From Anaerolineales bacterium (GTDB taxonomy: Bacteria; Chloroflexota; Anaerolineae; 4572-78; J111), in NCBI GenBank assembly GCA_015075185.1, contig JABTUW010000002.1, forward strand, positions 62,001 through 126,000: a stretch of 64,000 nt of DNA. The letters run 5' to 3'. Positions 18,696-28,760 of the stretch are shown in pieces. Under the pieces are notes generated by a model. It was given only the letters and a program-made list of their open reading frames with translations, had not been told where the DNA came from and did not search any database. The position numbers were made by a program, and so were the translations under genes. How positions within the stretch are numbered: position 1 is the first letter of the stretch; each line of letters begins with the position of its first letter.

Positions 18696-21545
18696 CTATT
18701 TGCCTCGGCGGTTGGCGGTCATCGGTCGGCGGTCACTACGATTATTCAAGCTCAGAGCCACCAAACCAAAAATAAAGGCTAATGTAGCCACGGCCAAATG
18801 TCCAGTTAACACATCCGGCTGCTCGAACAGCCACTGTTCCGGGCGAAGCCAGCCAGCGCCGTAGAGCAGGTAGGCCAGCAGGCCGCCGATCAGCGTCCAC
18901 AAGCCCAGGCGGACCCGGCGCGAGAGAGGTTTGTGGGCTTGCTGGCCCAGCCAAAAGCCAAGCAGTCCGGCCAGCAGGGTCGCGCCCAAAGCCGAGAGCA
19001 GGTCAACCTCGTTTAAAGACCGGGGATTGGCCGGCAGCGCAGTTGTTGCCGCCGGGGGAGGATTGTCAATGACGGCCGGCGTCGGCGCGGGAGTCTGGGT
19101 CGGCGCGGGGGTGGCGGTCAAAGTGGGCGGAGAAGTGGGGCTGGGGGTCGGCGAAGGCGTCTCCGGGGTAAAGGTGGCGGTCGGGGGAGCCAGCACCGAC
19201 ACCCTGATTGTTTGGGAATTCACGAGCTGCCCGGCCACTGCAAAAATCTCAATCTCGCCCGGCTCCCTCAAGGTTAGGGTTGCCTCGGCCAGACCAACCT
19301 GGGTGGGCGCTGTTTCCGTCGTCAATTGCAGTTGGTTGAGGGTAGCTTTGATCTCCACCGGCGTGCCATCCGGCACGAGATGGCCGTTATGATCCACAAT
19401 CGGCCCCACGCGCACCTTGGCGGTGACCGGGGCGATGTTGCTCTCCGGCGCCGTCTCGACCGTTTCGATCAAGAGGTCCTGATCCGGATCAGGCGCCAGC
19501 ACATCCACCAGGCGATAACCAATCCCTTCAATTGACACGGGCGAGTCGCCGGGGAAATCGGCTTCGCCGAACAAGGCTCGCACCGCTGCTTCGATGTGGG
19601 GCGCGGTTTTACTGTAAACGCCAAAATAGGCGGTCAGCTTGGTAATTTCGGTGGTATCCAGATAATACGGCGCGTTGAGGGCCAGGACAATGCTCGTTTT
19701 GTCGCGCAGAATACCGCTTTCCTGGGCCAGGAAAAGTTTTAAGGCGTCAGAGTCGCCAAAGCGGCTGGTGTTGACATCGAGCGCCGCAAAAATGAGCCAG
19801 TTGGCCTCCTGAATCCGGGTGCGGACTTCATCGGGTGAAAGCTGCATGACCGGATTGGGTTGGTCGGAGGGCGTTGGCTCCGGCGGGGGCGTCAAAACGC
19901 CGCCCAAAGCCAATTTTAGCTCGGAAAAGGTGATGGTACTGATTTGCTCCGGTTGGATCTGCCCGCTGGCGCCCGGCCCGTACAGCCGCAAGATCGTATC
20001 CTGCACCGCCGTGCGCGACAGGACTTCACTCGGCTGGCAGTTGTCGGTGAAGCACTCGCGCACCAGCCGGGTATCGCTGATAATCAGAATTTTTTCATCG
20101 GGGCGCGGCGGCTGCGGCAGACGCTGGCGCAGCTCGTTTAGCGAGGGATACAGCAAGGTCAAACTCTGGCGAGCAATCTCGTTGATGACCGGCCGCGTTT
20201 GGCTGGTTACTTCCAGAGCGCGGCCCGGATCAACATTCAGCGCATCAAGGCTGGCTTGGGGATAGAGTTTTAGCTTGAGCCGCAAGATGCGCTCAACCGA
20301 GGCGTCAACCTGCTTGGCAAAGGCCGGATTGTTGAGGTACTCGGTCCGAAAGAAAAAAATCGTATCCTTGATGTTCGGAAATTGGTCCTGCCAGAGGGAT
20401 TTCAGGGCAAATTGAACCAGGCTGAGCACGTCGTTGCCGGCCAAAAAGGCCTCTTTGGCAATACGCCGGTGGGGAAACTGCTGCAGCGAGGGGTCATAAT
20501 GTTTGCGCACCGCCGGCACGCCCAGGGCGTCGCTAATAATCAGGCCCCCCTGCTCCCGCCACGGGGCAATCTCCGGCAGGGACATCAAAGTTCGCATCCC
20601 CTCGGCATCGAAGCTGATGGGCACGGTAAACTGGCGAATGTCGCCTTGAAAGCCGCGATAGCGAATATGGCTCGACATGAGCGCATCGGCCACGCCCAGT
20701 TGGTCATCTGAGGGATAAACCGGATGGTCCGCCAGGTTAGCCGTAACATGGAAAAAAGGCGGCAATTCGATCCGCTGCAACTCTTGCAAAGATTTATCTA
20801 CTGTTGCTACTTCGAGATCGGGCAGGCGGTCGCTGCCGCCGTGGCCGGGAAAGTGCTTGGCCACCGTCGCCACCCGGCCATTGCTGCCCAGATGGACGCC
20901 ACGAATGTAGGATCGGCCCATCTGGCTGACCCAGAACGGGTCACCGCCAAAAACGCGGATGCCAATGTCGCCTACCCCCGTCGGCCGGGGGTCGTTCAGC
21001 ACATCCAGGCCAGGGCCAAGCAGTAAGTTAATGCCCATCGCGGACAGTTCCTCGCCGACAATCTGGCCGACCGCTTCGGCTTTGTCAAGGTCCCAGGTGG
21101 CGCCAATAGCCATCTGGCTGGGAATGGGCGTGACCCCGCCGGTGATGCGGGTGTAAGGATAGGCATCGCCTTCCTGATCAATGGCCACAAACAGCGGGAT
21201 GCCATTGGTGTTGAAGGCGGTTGTTTTGAGACTGTTGGTTAATTCGGCAATTTGGCGCGGGGCTGAGGCGTCGTTATTGAAGTTGCTGTTGGAAGCCAGG
21301 AGGATGACTCCACCGACCTTGTATTCCGTCAGGAGCTGGTAAATGTCGGAGTCAGGATTAGCATTTGAGCCAGAAAAAGGAACGATAAAAAGCTGTCCAA
21401 CCTTATCCTCCACCGACATGCGGCTCATGATTTCCGCCACAGGGTCGGAGGATTGGGCTTGGGCTAACGGCGGCGTCGCCGGAAGTGAGATTGGTAAGAC
21501 ACAGAGGATAATGACGATTAATAAATAACGTCGTAAGGAACTCAT
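18696..21545 (-). CDS. Secreted glycoside hydrolase family 3 (beta-N-acetylhexosaminidase-like) with C-terminal membrane segments
   Basis: This 949-residue protein has an N-terminal signal sequence (LLIVIILCVLPISLPAT) followed by a GH3/NagZ-type TIM barrel. The barrel has MSVEDKVGQLFIVPFSG, the KHFPGHG motif near residue 222 and the nucleophile-type strand LIISDALGVPAV near residue 340. After a GH3 C-terminal region come a beta-rich domain, a Pro/Thr-rich linker (TPSPTPSPTSPP) and two or three hydrophobic segments at about 860-935. The enzyme therefore seems tethered to the outer face of the membrane. NagZ-like enzymes cut N-acetylglucosamine from peptidoglycan fragments. The exact substrate is not determined. 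Confidence 0.9.
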   Translation of the reverse strand: MSSLRRYLLIVIILCVLPISLPATPPLAQAQSSDPVAEIMSRMSVEDKVGQLFIVPFSGSNANPDSDIYQLLTEYKVGGVILLASNSNFNNDASAPRQIAELTNSLKTTAFNTNGIPLFVAIDQEGDAYPYTRITGGVTPIPSQMAIGATWDLDKAEAVGQIVGEELSAMGINLLLGPGLDVLNDPRPTGVGDIGIRVFGGDPFWVSQMGRSYIRGVHLGSNGRVATVAKHFPGHGGSDRLPDLEVATVDKSLQELQRIELPPFFHVTANLADHPVYPSDDQLGVADALMSSHIRYRGFQGDIRQFTVPISFDAEGMRTLMSLPEIAPWREQGGLIISDALGVPAVRKHYDPSLQQFPHRRIAKEAFLAGNDVLSLVQFALKSLWQDQFPNIKDTIFFFRTEYLNNPAFAKQVDASVERILRLKLKLYPQASLDALNVDPGRALEVTSQTRPVINEIARQSLTLLYPSLNELRQRLPQPPRPDEKILIISDTRLVRECFTDNCQPSEVLSRTAVQDTILRLYGPGASGQIQPEQISTITFSELKLALGGVLTPPPEPTPSDQPNPVMQLSPDEVRTRIQEANWLIFAALDVNTSRFGDSDALKLFLAQESGILRDKTSIVLALNAPYYLDTTEITKLTAYFGVYSKTAPHIEAAVRALFGEADFPGDSPVSIEGIGYRLVDVLAPDPDQDLLIETVETAPESNIAPVTAKVRVGPIVDHNGHLVPDGTPVEIKATLNQLQLTTETAPTQVGLAEATLTLREPGEIEIFAVAGQLVNSQTIRVSVLAPPTATFTPETPSPTPSPTSPPTLTATPAPTQTPAPTPAVIDNPPPAATTALPANPRSLNEVDLLSALGATLLAGLLGFWLGQQAHKPLSRRVRLGLWTLIGGLLAYLLYGAGWLRPEQWLFEQPDVLTGHLAVATLAFIFGLVALSLNNRSDRRPMTANRRGK

Positions 21546-21634
21546 GCCAGCATAATACTTGCAGCCTGTCGTTGAGCCAAATGAACGAATGGCGAATAGC
21601 GGATAGCCTTTTACTATCTGCTATCTTCCACCTG

Positions 21635-21844
21635 CTATCTGCTGCCCTCTATCTGCAACTCCCCATCCTCTGCTTGTTGGCTCAAGCGGGGCAGAGTTTG
21701 CGTACCTGAACGATTGGTGACACTACGGAAAAGAGTCAAGCCGGGACCGGCCAGGGCCAAAAGAAGCAAAAGTGTCAAAAGCAAACGCCACAAGAGCGCC
21801 TGCCAGGTGAGCTGAACGGTTACGTTATTTGGACTGTTGAGCAT
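21635..21844 (-). CDS. Small single-pass membrane protein, unknown function
   Basis: This 69-residue protein reads MLNSPNNVTVQLTWQALL followed by a strongly hydrophobic helix (LLLTLLLLLALAGPGLTLF) and a polar tail. The start at 21844 is supported by GGGAGGAT about 8 bases upstream. A longer frame adds an unlikely cysteine-rich leader. It lies about 90 bp upstream of the GH3 gene on the same strand, separated by a CTATCTGC-type repeat tract. I do not recognise it. Confidence 0.6.
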   Translation of the reverse strand: MLNSPNNVTVQLTWQALLWRLLLTLLLLLALAGPGLTLFRSVTNRSGTQTLPRLSQQAEDGELQIEGSR

Positions 21845-22197
21845 GTGCGCATCCTCCCTCAAATTTCCCACCCGCATTTTACACCAGCATATTACCACGA
21901 TGCAAAAGCGACTTCCGGCCTATAAACCCATATTTAGCCATCAATCTGTGCGACGGTTAAGCGTAGGGAAACCGTAAGATTGACTTTTCTTCATCCAGCT
22001 AAATTTAGAAGCCAAACCAGAGGAATTTCTTGCCCTCATCTTGTAAAATATTAAAAAAAAGTTAGAATGTTAAAAATTTTTGCTTCAGACACTCGGTTTC
22101 TGAGTTTAAGTTGAAATTATTCTTCTGGTTGGTTTTTAAAAACTTGTAGAAACCGGGTGTCGATATTAATTCTTTTACAACACAATAGGGGGGAACC
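21845..22197. other. Divergent intergenic region upstream of the radical SAM gene
   Basis: This AT-rich region must hold the promoters of the radical SAM gene and of the small membrane protein. The main visible structure is the 22088-22161 inverted repeat. No other gene is apparent. Confidence 0.45.
22088..22161. repeat. Inverted repeat GACACTCGGTTTCT ... AGAAACCGGGTGTC
   Basis: Two 14-base arms (22088-22101 and 22148-22161) match except for one position and enclose 46 AT-rich bases, 37 bases before the radical SAM start. The AGAAACCGGGT core resembles dispersed palindromic repeats seen in other bacteria. It could be a mobile miniature element or a leader hairpin. Confidence 0.6.
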
Positions 22198-23343
22198 GTG
22201 GCCGGACAATTAAAAGAGTATTTGCAGGACCCTTTTCTGAAGCAGATGTATAGTCAGATTCGGCAAGCTGGGCCGCTCAAATCTATCCTGGTCGATATCA
22301 CCCACGTTTGTAACATCCGCTGTCAGGGCTGTTACTTCTTTGCCGAGGATATGGACAAAAATAAGGCGCCCCGTGACGAAGCGGAATTCGACGCATTTAT
22401 TGAGCGCGAGAAAACGCGCGGGACTAATTTTGTTTCGGTGGCCGGCGGCGAACCCAGCCTGATGCTGCCCCGGCTCAAGAAGATTTACGATAACTTCTGG
22501 CTGATGGTCGTTACCAACGGGCTGCGCCGGATTCCCTACGCAGGTTTTGAGAACATGCCTATCGCCGTTTCCGTTTGGGGCGACCATGCCACCGACATTG
22601 TTTTGCGCGGCAGCGGTAAAACGGACGTTTTTTCCAGGGGATTGCAGAATTATAAAGACGACCCGCGTGTGTTATGGTACTACACCACCACCGCCGGGAA
22701 CGCTCATCAAATCGAGAGTGTGGTAGAGCAGTGTGTGGCCAACGGCAACTACGTTCTCTTTAATTTTTATGGGGATTTGTCCCACAAAGGGGGTGAGGTG
22801 GATCATCACCGGGGCTTCGAGGAGGTTCGCCGCCAAATCAACCGGATGATTGAACGCTATCCTGAGCGGATTCTGCTTTCGTCTTATCTCAGCCAGGTCG
22901 TTTCCAGCGGCCGGCTCTACCAGGAAGAGTGGGGCTATGAGGTTTGCTGTAGCATCAGCGCCGACAATGAGGTTAATCTGGCGCGCATCCACAACGGCAA
23001 ACCTTACAACACCCACTTTCGCGCCTACAATCCCGATCTCAAATCAACCCGGCGCTGCTGCATCGGCGAAACCCGCGATTGTTCCACCTGCTTCGACGTT
23101 TGGGCGCACTTTTCATGGGTCATGCTCAATATGAAAGCGCACCTGGCCTCCAAACAGGAATTCACCAATTGGCTGACGACTATGTATCTGTTTTACTTGA
23201 TTAACCGCATCGTTGATTTCGAGGCTGGGGTCAGACTTTTACCTGAATTGCACCGGCGGGTGAGCCAAGGCCATCCTCCATCAGATGCGCTTCAGCCAGG
23301 CCTGTCTTTGCCAGTAGGACAACTAATGCACCAGTGGCAGTAA
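22198..23343 (+). CDS. Radical SAM protein with a cysteine-rich second half
   Basis: This 381-residue protein starts at a GTG after GGGGGG. The radical SAM [4Fe-4S] motif is CNIRCQGCYF at about residues 38-47 (CxxxCxxC), preceded by ILVDITHVCN. The SAM-contact glycines appear as VSVAGGEPSL near residue 80. The second half adds more cysteines (VCCSISA, RRCCIGETRDCSTC), consistent with an auxiliary cluster or metal site as in SPASM/twitch proteins. The C-terminus has no predicted membrane span. The reaction is unknown. The next gene, a giant kinase-phosphatase, starts 109 bp downstream but probably has its own promoter. Confidence 0.9.
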   Translation: MAGQLKEYLQDPFLKQMYSQIRQAGPLKSILVDITHVCNIRCQGCYFFAEDMDKNKAPRDEAEFDAFIEREKTRGTNFVSVAGGEPSLMLPRLKKIYDNFWLMVVTNGLRRIPYAGFENMPIAVSVWGDHATDIVLRGSGKTDVFSRGLQNYKDDPRVLWYYTTTAGNAHQIESVVEQCVANGNYVLFNFYGDLSHKGGEVDHHRGFEEVRRQINRMIERYPERILLSSYLSQVVSSGRLYQEEWGYEVCCSISADNEVNLARIHNGKPYNTHFRAYNPDLKSTRRCCIGETRDCSTCFDVWAHFSWVMLNMKAHLASKQEFTNWLTTMYLFYLINRIVDFEAGVRLLPELHRRVSQGHPPSDALQPGLSLPVGQLMHQWQ

Positions 23344-23363
23344 CTAACAGCATTATTTGACTA

Positions 23364-23391
23364 TTGACAGAGTGGCGTTCAAGAGTAAACT
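23364..23391 (+). promoter_or_regulatory. Candidate sigma-70 promoter
   Basis: TTGACA (23364-23369), a 16-bp spacer and TAAACT (23386-23391) lie 62 bp before the GTG of the giant kinase gene. The -10 box is imperfect, so this is a moderate prediction. Confidence 0.4.
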
Positions 23392-23452
23392 ATACCGTGT
23401 AACGCATCACTAGGGGTCGGGCTTTTTCCTCTGATATTTCCAGGAGGTTTTT

Positions 23453-26400
23453 GTGTACAGCCGAGCTGCCGGTGAGAGTGGGTCTGCCCTCACTGTCACT
23501 ATTCCGAACTATCACGTTGTGCAAGTTTTGGGCGAGGGCCGCAATGCGGTCGTTTATCGCGCTTACCGCCAGCAAGACCCCCAACGGCAACCCTACACCC
23601 TCAAAGTCTTTAAAGATATTTATCCATCACCCGCCCAACAGGCTCGCTTCCGGCACGAACTGCGGGTCATGCAGCGGCTTGATTCACCCTACCTGATCAA
23701 GGTAATTAACCTGGAAGAGCAGGCCGGCATCTTCATGCTGGTCAGCCATTACGATGAACTGCGCTCGCTCCGTGACTGGTTAGCCCAGACTCCTTTCTCG
23801 GTGGCGCTTTTTCTCAGGGTGGCCCTGCAACTAGCTCAGGCGCTGGAAGATATTCATCGACAGGGTGTGATGCACGGCGATTTGAAGCCCAGCAACATTT
23901 TAATTGATGCGAATGCAGACACGATCAAGCTGGCCGACTTCGGCATGTCACGCATCTTTGAACGGCAATTTGTCTACTACCCCGAAAGTTTGGAAGGCAC
24001 CCTGCCCTACATCTCGCCGGAACAGACCGGACGAACCAATAAGCCGGTTGATTACCGCAGCGATTTTTACTCGCTCGGCGCCACCCTCTTTCAGGTTGCC
24101 ACCCGGCGGCTCCCCTTCGAGGCCAAAGACCATCTCAGTCTGATCCACGCTCACCTCGCCGTCGAGCCGCCCCAGGCAGCAGCCTTGAACCCTGCCCTGC
24201 CCCAACCGCTCAGCGATATCATTGCCCGGCTGATGGCCAAAAATCCCGAAGACCGCTACCAGGGAGCCGCGGCCATCCGGGCGGACCTGGAACGCTGCCA
24301 AACGGAATGGCTGGCCGCCGGCGCCATCGCATCCTTCCCGCTCGGCAGCGCCGACCGGCGCTTGCGCTTTGAAGTTTCGCGGAAACTGTATGGCCGTGAA
24401 GCCGAACTCCGCCACCTGACCCAACTCCTGCACCAGATTGGCCAGGGGCCGCCGACCCTGATCCTGGTAGCCGGGTCAGCCGGCATTGGCAAATCCTCCT
24501 TGATTCAGGCCCTGCAGCCCGAAATCGTCGCCATCCGCGGCACATTTATTGCCGATAAATACGACCAGTACCAGCGCAATATCCCCTACAGCGCCCTGGT
24601 CCGCTCCTTGCAAACCTTATTACGCCGCCTGCTGCGCGAACCGAGATCTGCCTTGCAGGCCTGGCAAGAACGCCTTCAGACTGCCGTCGGTGGCAACGGC
24701 CGGGTCATCAGCGAGGTCATCCCGGAGCTTGAGCTGCTGCTCGATTCCCAGGCGCCCGTACCTACCTTGCCCCCGGAGCAGGCCAAAGAGCGCTTCATCA
24801 CTACTTTTAACCAATTTCTGCGGGTTTGCGGCGGTGCTGACCAACCTTTGATTTTATTTTTAGACGACTTACAGTGGGCCGATGAAAGCAGTTTGGATTT
24901 TCTGCAAGCCTTCCTGGCCGACCCGCAGCCGGCTCACATTCTGATCCTGGGAGCCTACCGCGATGCCGAGACTCCGCCGGACCACCGCCTCAAACGGTTA
25001 ATCGGCCATCTCACCGCCATCGGCCGGCCACCCTACACGGTTAACCTGGCGCCACTGGACCTGGCTTCGGTCAAGCAATTGTCGGCTGACACCCTGTTTC
25101 ATCACAGCCTCCCTGTTAATGGCCATTCCCCCCAGCCAGAAATTGCCCCGGCCAGTGAGTCGCTGGAAGCGCTGGCTAATTTGCTGTATCAAAAGAGCGG
25201 CGGTAATCCCTTCTTTTTGACCACTTTGCTGCAAACTCTACACGACGACGGCTTACTGACCCCCGCCCTGGCTGCCGATGGAGCGGCCGGCCTCGACTGG
25301 AGTTGGGACATCGCCGCCATTCAAACAACCCGCCTGAGTGATAACGTTATTGATTTACTCTTGCAAAAGCTCGACCGGCTGCCCGCAGAAACATTGTCGC
25401 TGCTTGAACAGGCCGCCTGCCTGGGTAACAGCTTTCAATTGGCGACCTTAAACCTGGTTAGCCAGCTTGATTTTGAGGCGCTCTATACCCGTCTTGAACC
25501 GGCCGTGCAAGCGGATTTGCTCCGCGAGCGGGGTGACTGGATCAGCTTTGCCCACGACCGGATCCAGGAGGCGATCTACCAGCGGCTCGACGAAGCCGAA
25601 CGGCAGCGGCATCACTGGCAGATTGGGCAGACGATGCTCATTCACTACGACCAACATACGCTGGATGAACACCTCTTTACCGTCGTTAATCAACTGAATC
25701 AGGGTCGTCAGTTGGCCGAAGATCCGGCCATCCGCACCCGCCTGGTTGAATTGAACTACCAGGCTGGTTTCAAAGCCCGGAACAGCATTGCCTTTGAGGC
25801 TTCGTTGGCTTATTTCCAGATTAGCGTTGAGCTGCTGCCGCCAGGTAGCTGGCAAACCAATTATGCCCAGACCTACGCCGTTTGGTACGAGCTACTGGTA
25901 GCACAGACTCTTTTACTCGACCACGATGCCGTTTTCGAAACCGCTGACGTGATTCTGATGAACGCCCAGTCGGATTTGGGCCGCGCCCGCTGCTATCGCC
26001 GGCTGGTTTCTTTGCATGCCTGGCAGAGCAATTTTAGCCAGGCCATCGCCGTAGGTAATCGAGCCTTGGCCTTGTTTGGCCAGCTCCTGCCCGAAGATAA
26101 GCAGGTCGTGCGCCAGGCCATCGGCGAGGAACTTAAACACCTGGCTGCCCATCTAACCAGCCAGGAGGTAATTCTTGATCTGCCGGAAATGACCGACCTC
26201 GCCGCGCTGGTTCAGTTAGAACTCCGCCACGAGCTAACCCCGGCCCTCTATCGCACTTCCGCCGAACTGCTGGTGCTGAACAACCTCCAGATGATCCGCC
26301 TAGCCCTAGCCTACGGCAGTCACCCGGCCTTGAGCATTGCCTTTGTCGGCAGCGCCGTCGCCATGATCGTCCAGGGTCAACTCAAACAGGCTGTCTTTTT

Positions 26401-28675
26401 CAATCGCATTGCCGCGGCCCTGTGGGAGCGCTACCCGACCGCCTTTGAAACGGCGCAAAATATGGTCGCCGCTGCCTGGAGTTCGCCGGTGGTCCTGCCC
26501 GATCTGGCTACCCTCCAGCGCCAGACCGAACGGGGACTGCTGCTCTGCCAGAATGTCAGCAACATTTTTTACTGGGGCACCGCCCTTTGTCTCCAGGCTT
26601 TGATTGACCTGATTGCAGGTCAGCACCTTGACCGGACCCTGGCCGAGGCGAAGGAGGCCCACGATCACTTTTTCCAGCGTCACAAGGTAGAACGATACCG
26701 CCAGTTCCTCGTCACCGTGATGGAAACCTATCTAAAACCGCTGCAAGGGTTAGAAGGGGTAAGCCTGGGGGTTTTGGAGCCAGAACTGGTCAAGGCCCAG
26801 TTCTTTCACTGTGTTTTCCACCTGCACATCTTCAGCGGGATGCTGCGCTACACCTTCGGCGACTACTCGGCCGCGCTTGAACATCTGACGAAGGCCAGGG
26901 AGTCCGCCTTTAGCCAGCCGGCCGGCCTGTTTAATCCCATCTGGCAAATCTACCAGGTCTTGACTATGCTGGCTCTGGCTCAGGAGGAAGAGATAGAGGA
27001 GGATGCCGAAGAATTGCTAGCTAAAGTCGAAGCCTTGAATGAATACAGCAGCATCTTCAAACCCTACACGGCTTTTGCCCGGGCGGAACTGGCCTATACT
27101 CGCCGTGACCCTCACTGGCACTCCGGCTTCTTTACCGCAATAGATCAAGCCACGGCCGCCAATTACACCCTGCTGCAAGCGATCATCCACGAACGACTGG
27201 CCCGGCATATGCTGGCCGCGGGCTATCGCGCCAGCCGGGGCCACCTCGAAGAGGCGCTCTACCTGTTTGAACAGTGCGGCGCAGCGGCCAAAGTACAGCA
27301 GCTCCGCCAGGCCTACGCCTTTTATCTCCGGCCCTTATCAGGCCGCGACCATCCCAGCCCCAGCAGCACCGAAATTAGCAGTGAAAGCAGCCAAACCCTG
27401 CCCGCTCTGCACCGCGACCTGGATACGTTTGCGATTGTTAAAGCCAGCCAGGCCATCTCCAGCGAGATTGACCTGGAGCGGGTCTTGAGTGTGGTCATGC
27501 GGACCCTCGCCGAAGTCTCCGGCGCAGAATCGGCTCTGCTCATTTTGGAGCAGGAGGGCGAGCGGCTCATCCGAGCGCGTTATCAAGCCCAGACCGGCCA
27601 GGTTGTCGCGGGGTTGAGCGAAGCCTTACCTGTACGAGCCAGCAGTTTGGTCAGCGAAGAAGTGGTCCGCTACGTTCACCGCACTCAGCAGACGCTTTTG
27701 TTGGACAACGCCTGCATCAGCGGCGAGTTTATTAACGATCCTTATATCCAATCTAAAAAAGTCCGTTCCGTTCTGTGCGAGCCAATCCAGGAGCAGAACC
27801 GGCTCATCGGCAGCATCTACCTGGAAAATAACCTTAGCTCGCACGCATTTACCCCGGAACGAGTCGAAGTGGTCCGGCTGCTGGCGACTCAGGCGGCCAT
27901 CTCCATTAGCAATGCCCAGGCGATTGTTGCCCGCACCGAACAGGAACGGGTACAGCGCGAGCTGGAGATTGCCCGTGAGGTGCAGCTCAGTTTGCTGCCG
28001 CAGCAGACTCCGCGCTATCCTCACTTCGAGCTTGCCCAGATTTCGCAGGCCGCCCGGCAGGTTAGCGGCGACTTATACGGCTACTATCAGCGGCCCAACG
28101 GCGGTCTCGCCATAGCCGTAGGCGATGTCACCGGCAAAGGCATGCCGGCAGCGCTGTTGATGGGGGCCGCTGTTGTTGCCCTGACCGGGGCTATCGAAGC
28201 CGATCTGGCGCCCGGCGACACGCTCACCCGGACAGATCGGGTACTGCAACCCTTCATCGCCTCCCGGCAAAATGTGGGCCTCTGCCTGGCTTATTTTGAT
28301 CCCGGCCAGATGTGCGTGTCCAATGCCGGGGCCATTTCTCCGGTGGTACGGACTGAAAATGGCACGCAAATGCTATTGGACATAGGCGGGCTGCCTCTGG
28401 GAACACACTTATCGGGCCAGTTTCCCTATCAAAGCACCTCCTTTCCGCTTACTGCCAATGACTTTGTCATTTTAACCACCGATGGCCTGGTGGAGGCTAC
28501 CAACCCAGCCGGACAGATGTATGGCTTTGACCGCTTTGAGGCCGCCGTCGCCGCCGGACCAACCACCAGCGCCCAGGCCATGCTCGATTATCTCCTGGCC
28601 GATTGGCGCGGCTTCATCGCTCAAACCGAACAGCAGGATGACTTGACCATGGTGGTCGTCAGAGTTTCAGAATAA
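23453..28675 (+). CDS. Giant signalling protein: Ser/Thr kinase-AAA ATPase-TPR-like-GAF-PP2C phosphatase
   Basis: This 1740-residue protein starts at a GTG after AGGAGG. Its domains in order are as follows. A protein kinase (about 19-280) has VLGEGRNAVVYRA, MHGDLKPSNILI (HGD instead of HRD) and DFGMSRIF. A predicted ATPase (about 305-600) has Walker A GSAGIGKSSL near 340 and Walker B LILFLDDLQWAD near 464. A long helical TPR-like region spans about 700-1300. A GAF domain lies at about 1330-1490, and a SpoIIE/PP2C phosphatase at about 1503-1740 (GDLYG, GDVTGKGMPAALLM, LTTDGLVEA). The kinase-AAA-GAF scaffold is known from large cyanobacterial-type kinases. Here the output is a phosphatase, not a histidine kinase. 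The signal and target are unknown. Confidence 0.92.
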   Translation: MYSRAAGESGSALTVTIPNYHVVQVLGEGRNAVVYRAYRQQDPQRQPYTLKVFKDIYPSPAQQARFRHELRVMQRLDSPYLIKVINLEEQAGIFMLVSHYDELRSLRDWLAQTPFSVALFLRVALQLAQALEDIHRQGVMHGDLKPSNILIDANADTIKLADFGMSRIFERQFVYYPESLEGTLPYISPEQTGRTNKPVDYRSDFYSLGATLFQVATRRLPFEAKDHLSLIHAHLAVEPPQAAALNPALPQPLSDIIARLMAKNPEDRYQGAAAIRADLERCQTEWLAAGAIASFPLGSADRRLRFEVSRKLYGREAELRHLTQLLHQIGQGPPTLILVAGSAGIGKSSLIQALQPEIVAIRGTFIADKYDQYQRNIPYSALVRSLQTLLRRLLREPRSALQAWQERLQTAVGGNGRVISEVIPELELLLDSQAPVPTLPPEQAKERFITTFNQFLRVCGGADQPLILFLDDLQWADESSLDFLQAFLADPQPAHILILGAYRDAETPPDHRLKRLIGHLTAIGRPPYTVNLAPLDLASVKQLSADTLFHHSLPVNGHSPQPEIAPASESLEALANLLYQKSGGNPFFLTTLLQTLHDDGLLTPALAADGAAGLDWSWDIAAIQTTRLSDNVIDLLLQKLDRLPAETLSLLEQAACLGNSFQLATLNLVSQLDFEALYTRLEPAVQADLLRERGDWISFAHDRIQEAIYQRLDEAERQRHHWQIGQTMLIHYDQHTLDEHLFTVVNQLNQGRQLAEDPAIRTRLVELNYQAGFKARNSIAFEASLAYFQISVELLPPGSWQTNYAQTYAVWYELLVAQTLLLDHDAVFETADVILMNAQSDLGRARCYRRLVSLHAWQSNFSQAIAVGNRALALFGQLLPEDKQVVRQAIGEELKHLAAHLTSQEVILDLPEMTDLAALVQLELRHELTPALYRTSAELLVLNNLQMIRLALAYGSHPALSIAFVGSAVAMIVQGQLKQAVFFNRIAAALWERYPTAFETAQNMVAAAWSSPVVLPDLATLQRQTERGLLLCQNVSNIFYWGTALCLQALIDLIAGQHLDRTLAEAKEAHDHFFQRHKVERYRQFLVTVMETYLKPLQGLEGVSLGVLEPELVKAQFFHCVFHLHIFSGMLRYTFGDYSAALEHLTKARESAFSQPAGLFNPIWQIYQVLTMLALAQEEEIEEDAEELLAKVEALNEYSSIFKPYTAFARAELAYTRRDPHWHSGFFTAIDQATAANYTLLQAIIHERLARHMLAAGYRASRGHLEEALYLFEQCGAAAKVQQLRQAYAFYLRPLSGRDHPSPSSTEISSESSQTLPALHRDLDTFAIVKASQAISSEIDLERVLSVVMRTLAEVSGAESALLILEQEGERLIRARYQAQTGQVVAGLSEALPVRASSLVSEEVVRYVHRTQQTLLLDNACISGEFINDPYIQSKKVRSVLCEPIQEQNRLIGSIYLENNLSSHAFTPERVEVVRLLATQAAISISNAQAIVARTEQERVQRELEIAREVQLSLLPQQTPRYPHFELAQISQAARQVSGDLYGYYQRPNGGLAIAVGDVTGKGMPAALLMGAAVVALTGAIEADLAPGDTLTRTDRVLQPFIASRQNVGLCLAYFDPGQMCVSNAGAISPVVRTENGTQMLLDIGGLPLGTHLSGQFPYQSTSFPLTANDFVILTTDGLVEATNPAGQMYGFDRFEAAVAAGPTTSAQAMLDYLLADWRGFIAQTEQQDDLTMVVVRVSE

Positions 28676-28703
28676 TTTGAAAGTCACAAGTCCTATCTTT
28701 TCC

Positions 28704-28738
28704 AACCCCGAGTACAAAATTGTATTGGGGGTTTTTAT
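28704..28738 (+). terminator. Rho-independent terminator
   Basis: Imperfect stem from AACCCCGAGTACAA to TTGTATTGGGGGTT, followed by TTTATTT, 28 bases after the giant kinase gene. Confidence 0.75.
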
Positions 28739-28760
28739 TTCCAGCCACTCATCAAAAATC

